A stretch of 7,336 nucleotides of DNA, taken from Prevotellaceae bacterium. GTDB lineage: Bacteria; Bacteroidota; Bacteroidia; Bacteroidales; UBA932. Each line of letters starts with the position of its first letter. Positions within the stretch are counted from its first letter, which is position 1. The stretch is taken from the NCBI GenBank assembly GCA_031259655.1, contig JAIRLF010000223.1:1-7336 (forward strand). Direction: 5' to 3'. The notes below the pieces were generated by a model. That model did not search any database and was not told where the DNA came from. It saw only the letters and a list, made by a program, of their open reading frames with translations. A program made the translations under genes and the position numbers. This document shows positions 7,279-7,336 of this stretch, in pieces.

Positions 7279-7336
7279 GCTAATTTTAATTTTTAGTATC
7301 GGCGTCCTTGATTATCTTATGCCATAGAAAAGGGGG

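Overview
The window reads as chromosomal DNA of a member of the Bacteroidota, probably order Bacteroidales (inference). Three things point there: an adjacent SusC/SusD outer-membrane pair, a promoter of the Bacteroidota type (TTTG, 18-nt spacer, TACCTTTG), and AT-rich translation starts without a clear Shine-Dalgarno sequence. Every gene I can support lies on the minus strand, so transcription runs from right to left.

Right part (about 4183-7278, then 2569-4155): a complete susC-like TonB-dependent receptor followed 27 bases later by a complete susD-like surface lipoprotein. They are the two core subunits of one outer-membrane uptake complex and are surely one operon. A strong intrinsic terminator (2454-2501) closes the operon after susD. 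No glycoside hydrolase, sulfatase, peptidase or sigma/anti-sigma gene accompanies the pair inside the window, so its substrate cannot be deduced here.

Middle part (2207-2568): about 350 bases without a convincing gene. It holds the susCD terminator, a second smaller hairpin, and a good Bacteroidota promoter pointing left. That promoter drives two tandem leucine tRNA genes, tRNA-Leu(CAG) then tRNA-Leu(GAG), 11 bases apart. The tRNA leader carries two copies of an 8-mer that imitates the 5' end of the first tRNA.

Left part (1-1975): a 1,4-alpha-glucan branching enzyme of the eukaryotic-like type (resembling GBE1, GH13 subfamily 8). It begins 34 bases after the second tRNA and runs off the left edge only a few codons from its expected C-terminus. 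No promoter or terminator is visible between the tRNAs and this gene, so a joint tRNA-mRNA transcript is plausible.

I looked for a previously undescribed system and did not find convincing evidence of one. There is no CRISPR array, mobile element, phage gene, toxin-antitoxin pair or unexplained conserved ORF. The points most worth a second look are the arrangement of tRNA-Leu pair plus branching enzyme, and the repeat that mimics the tRNA 5' end.
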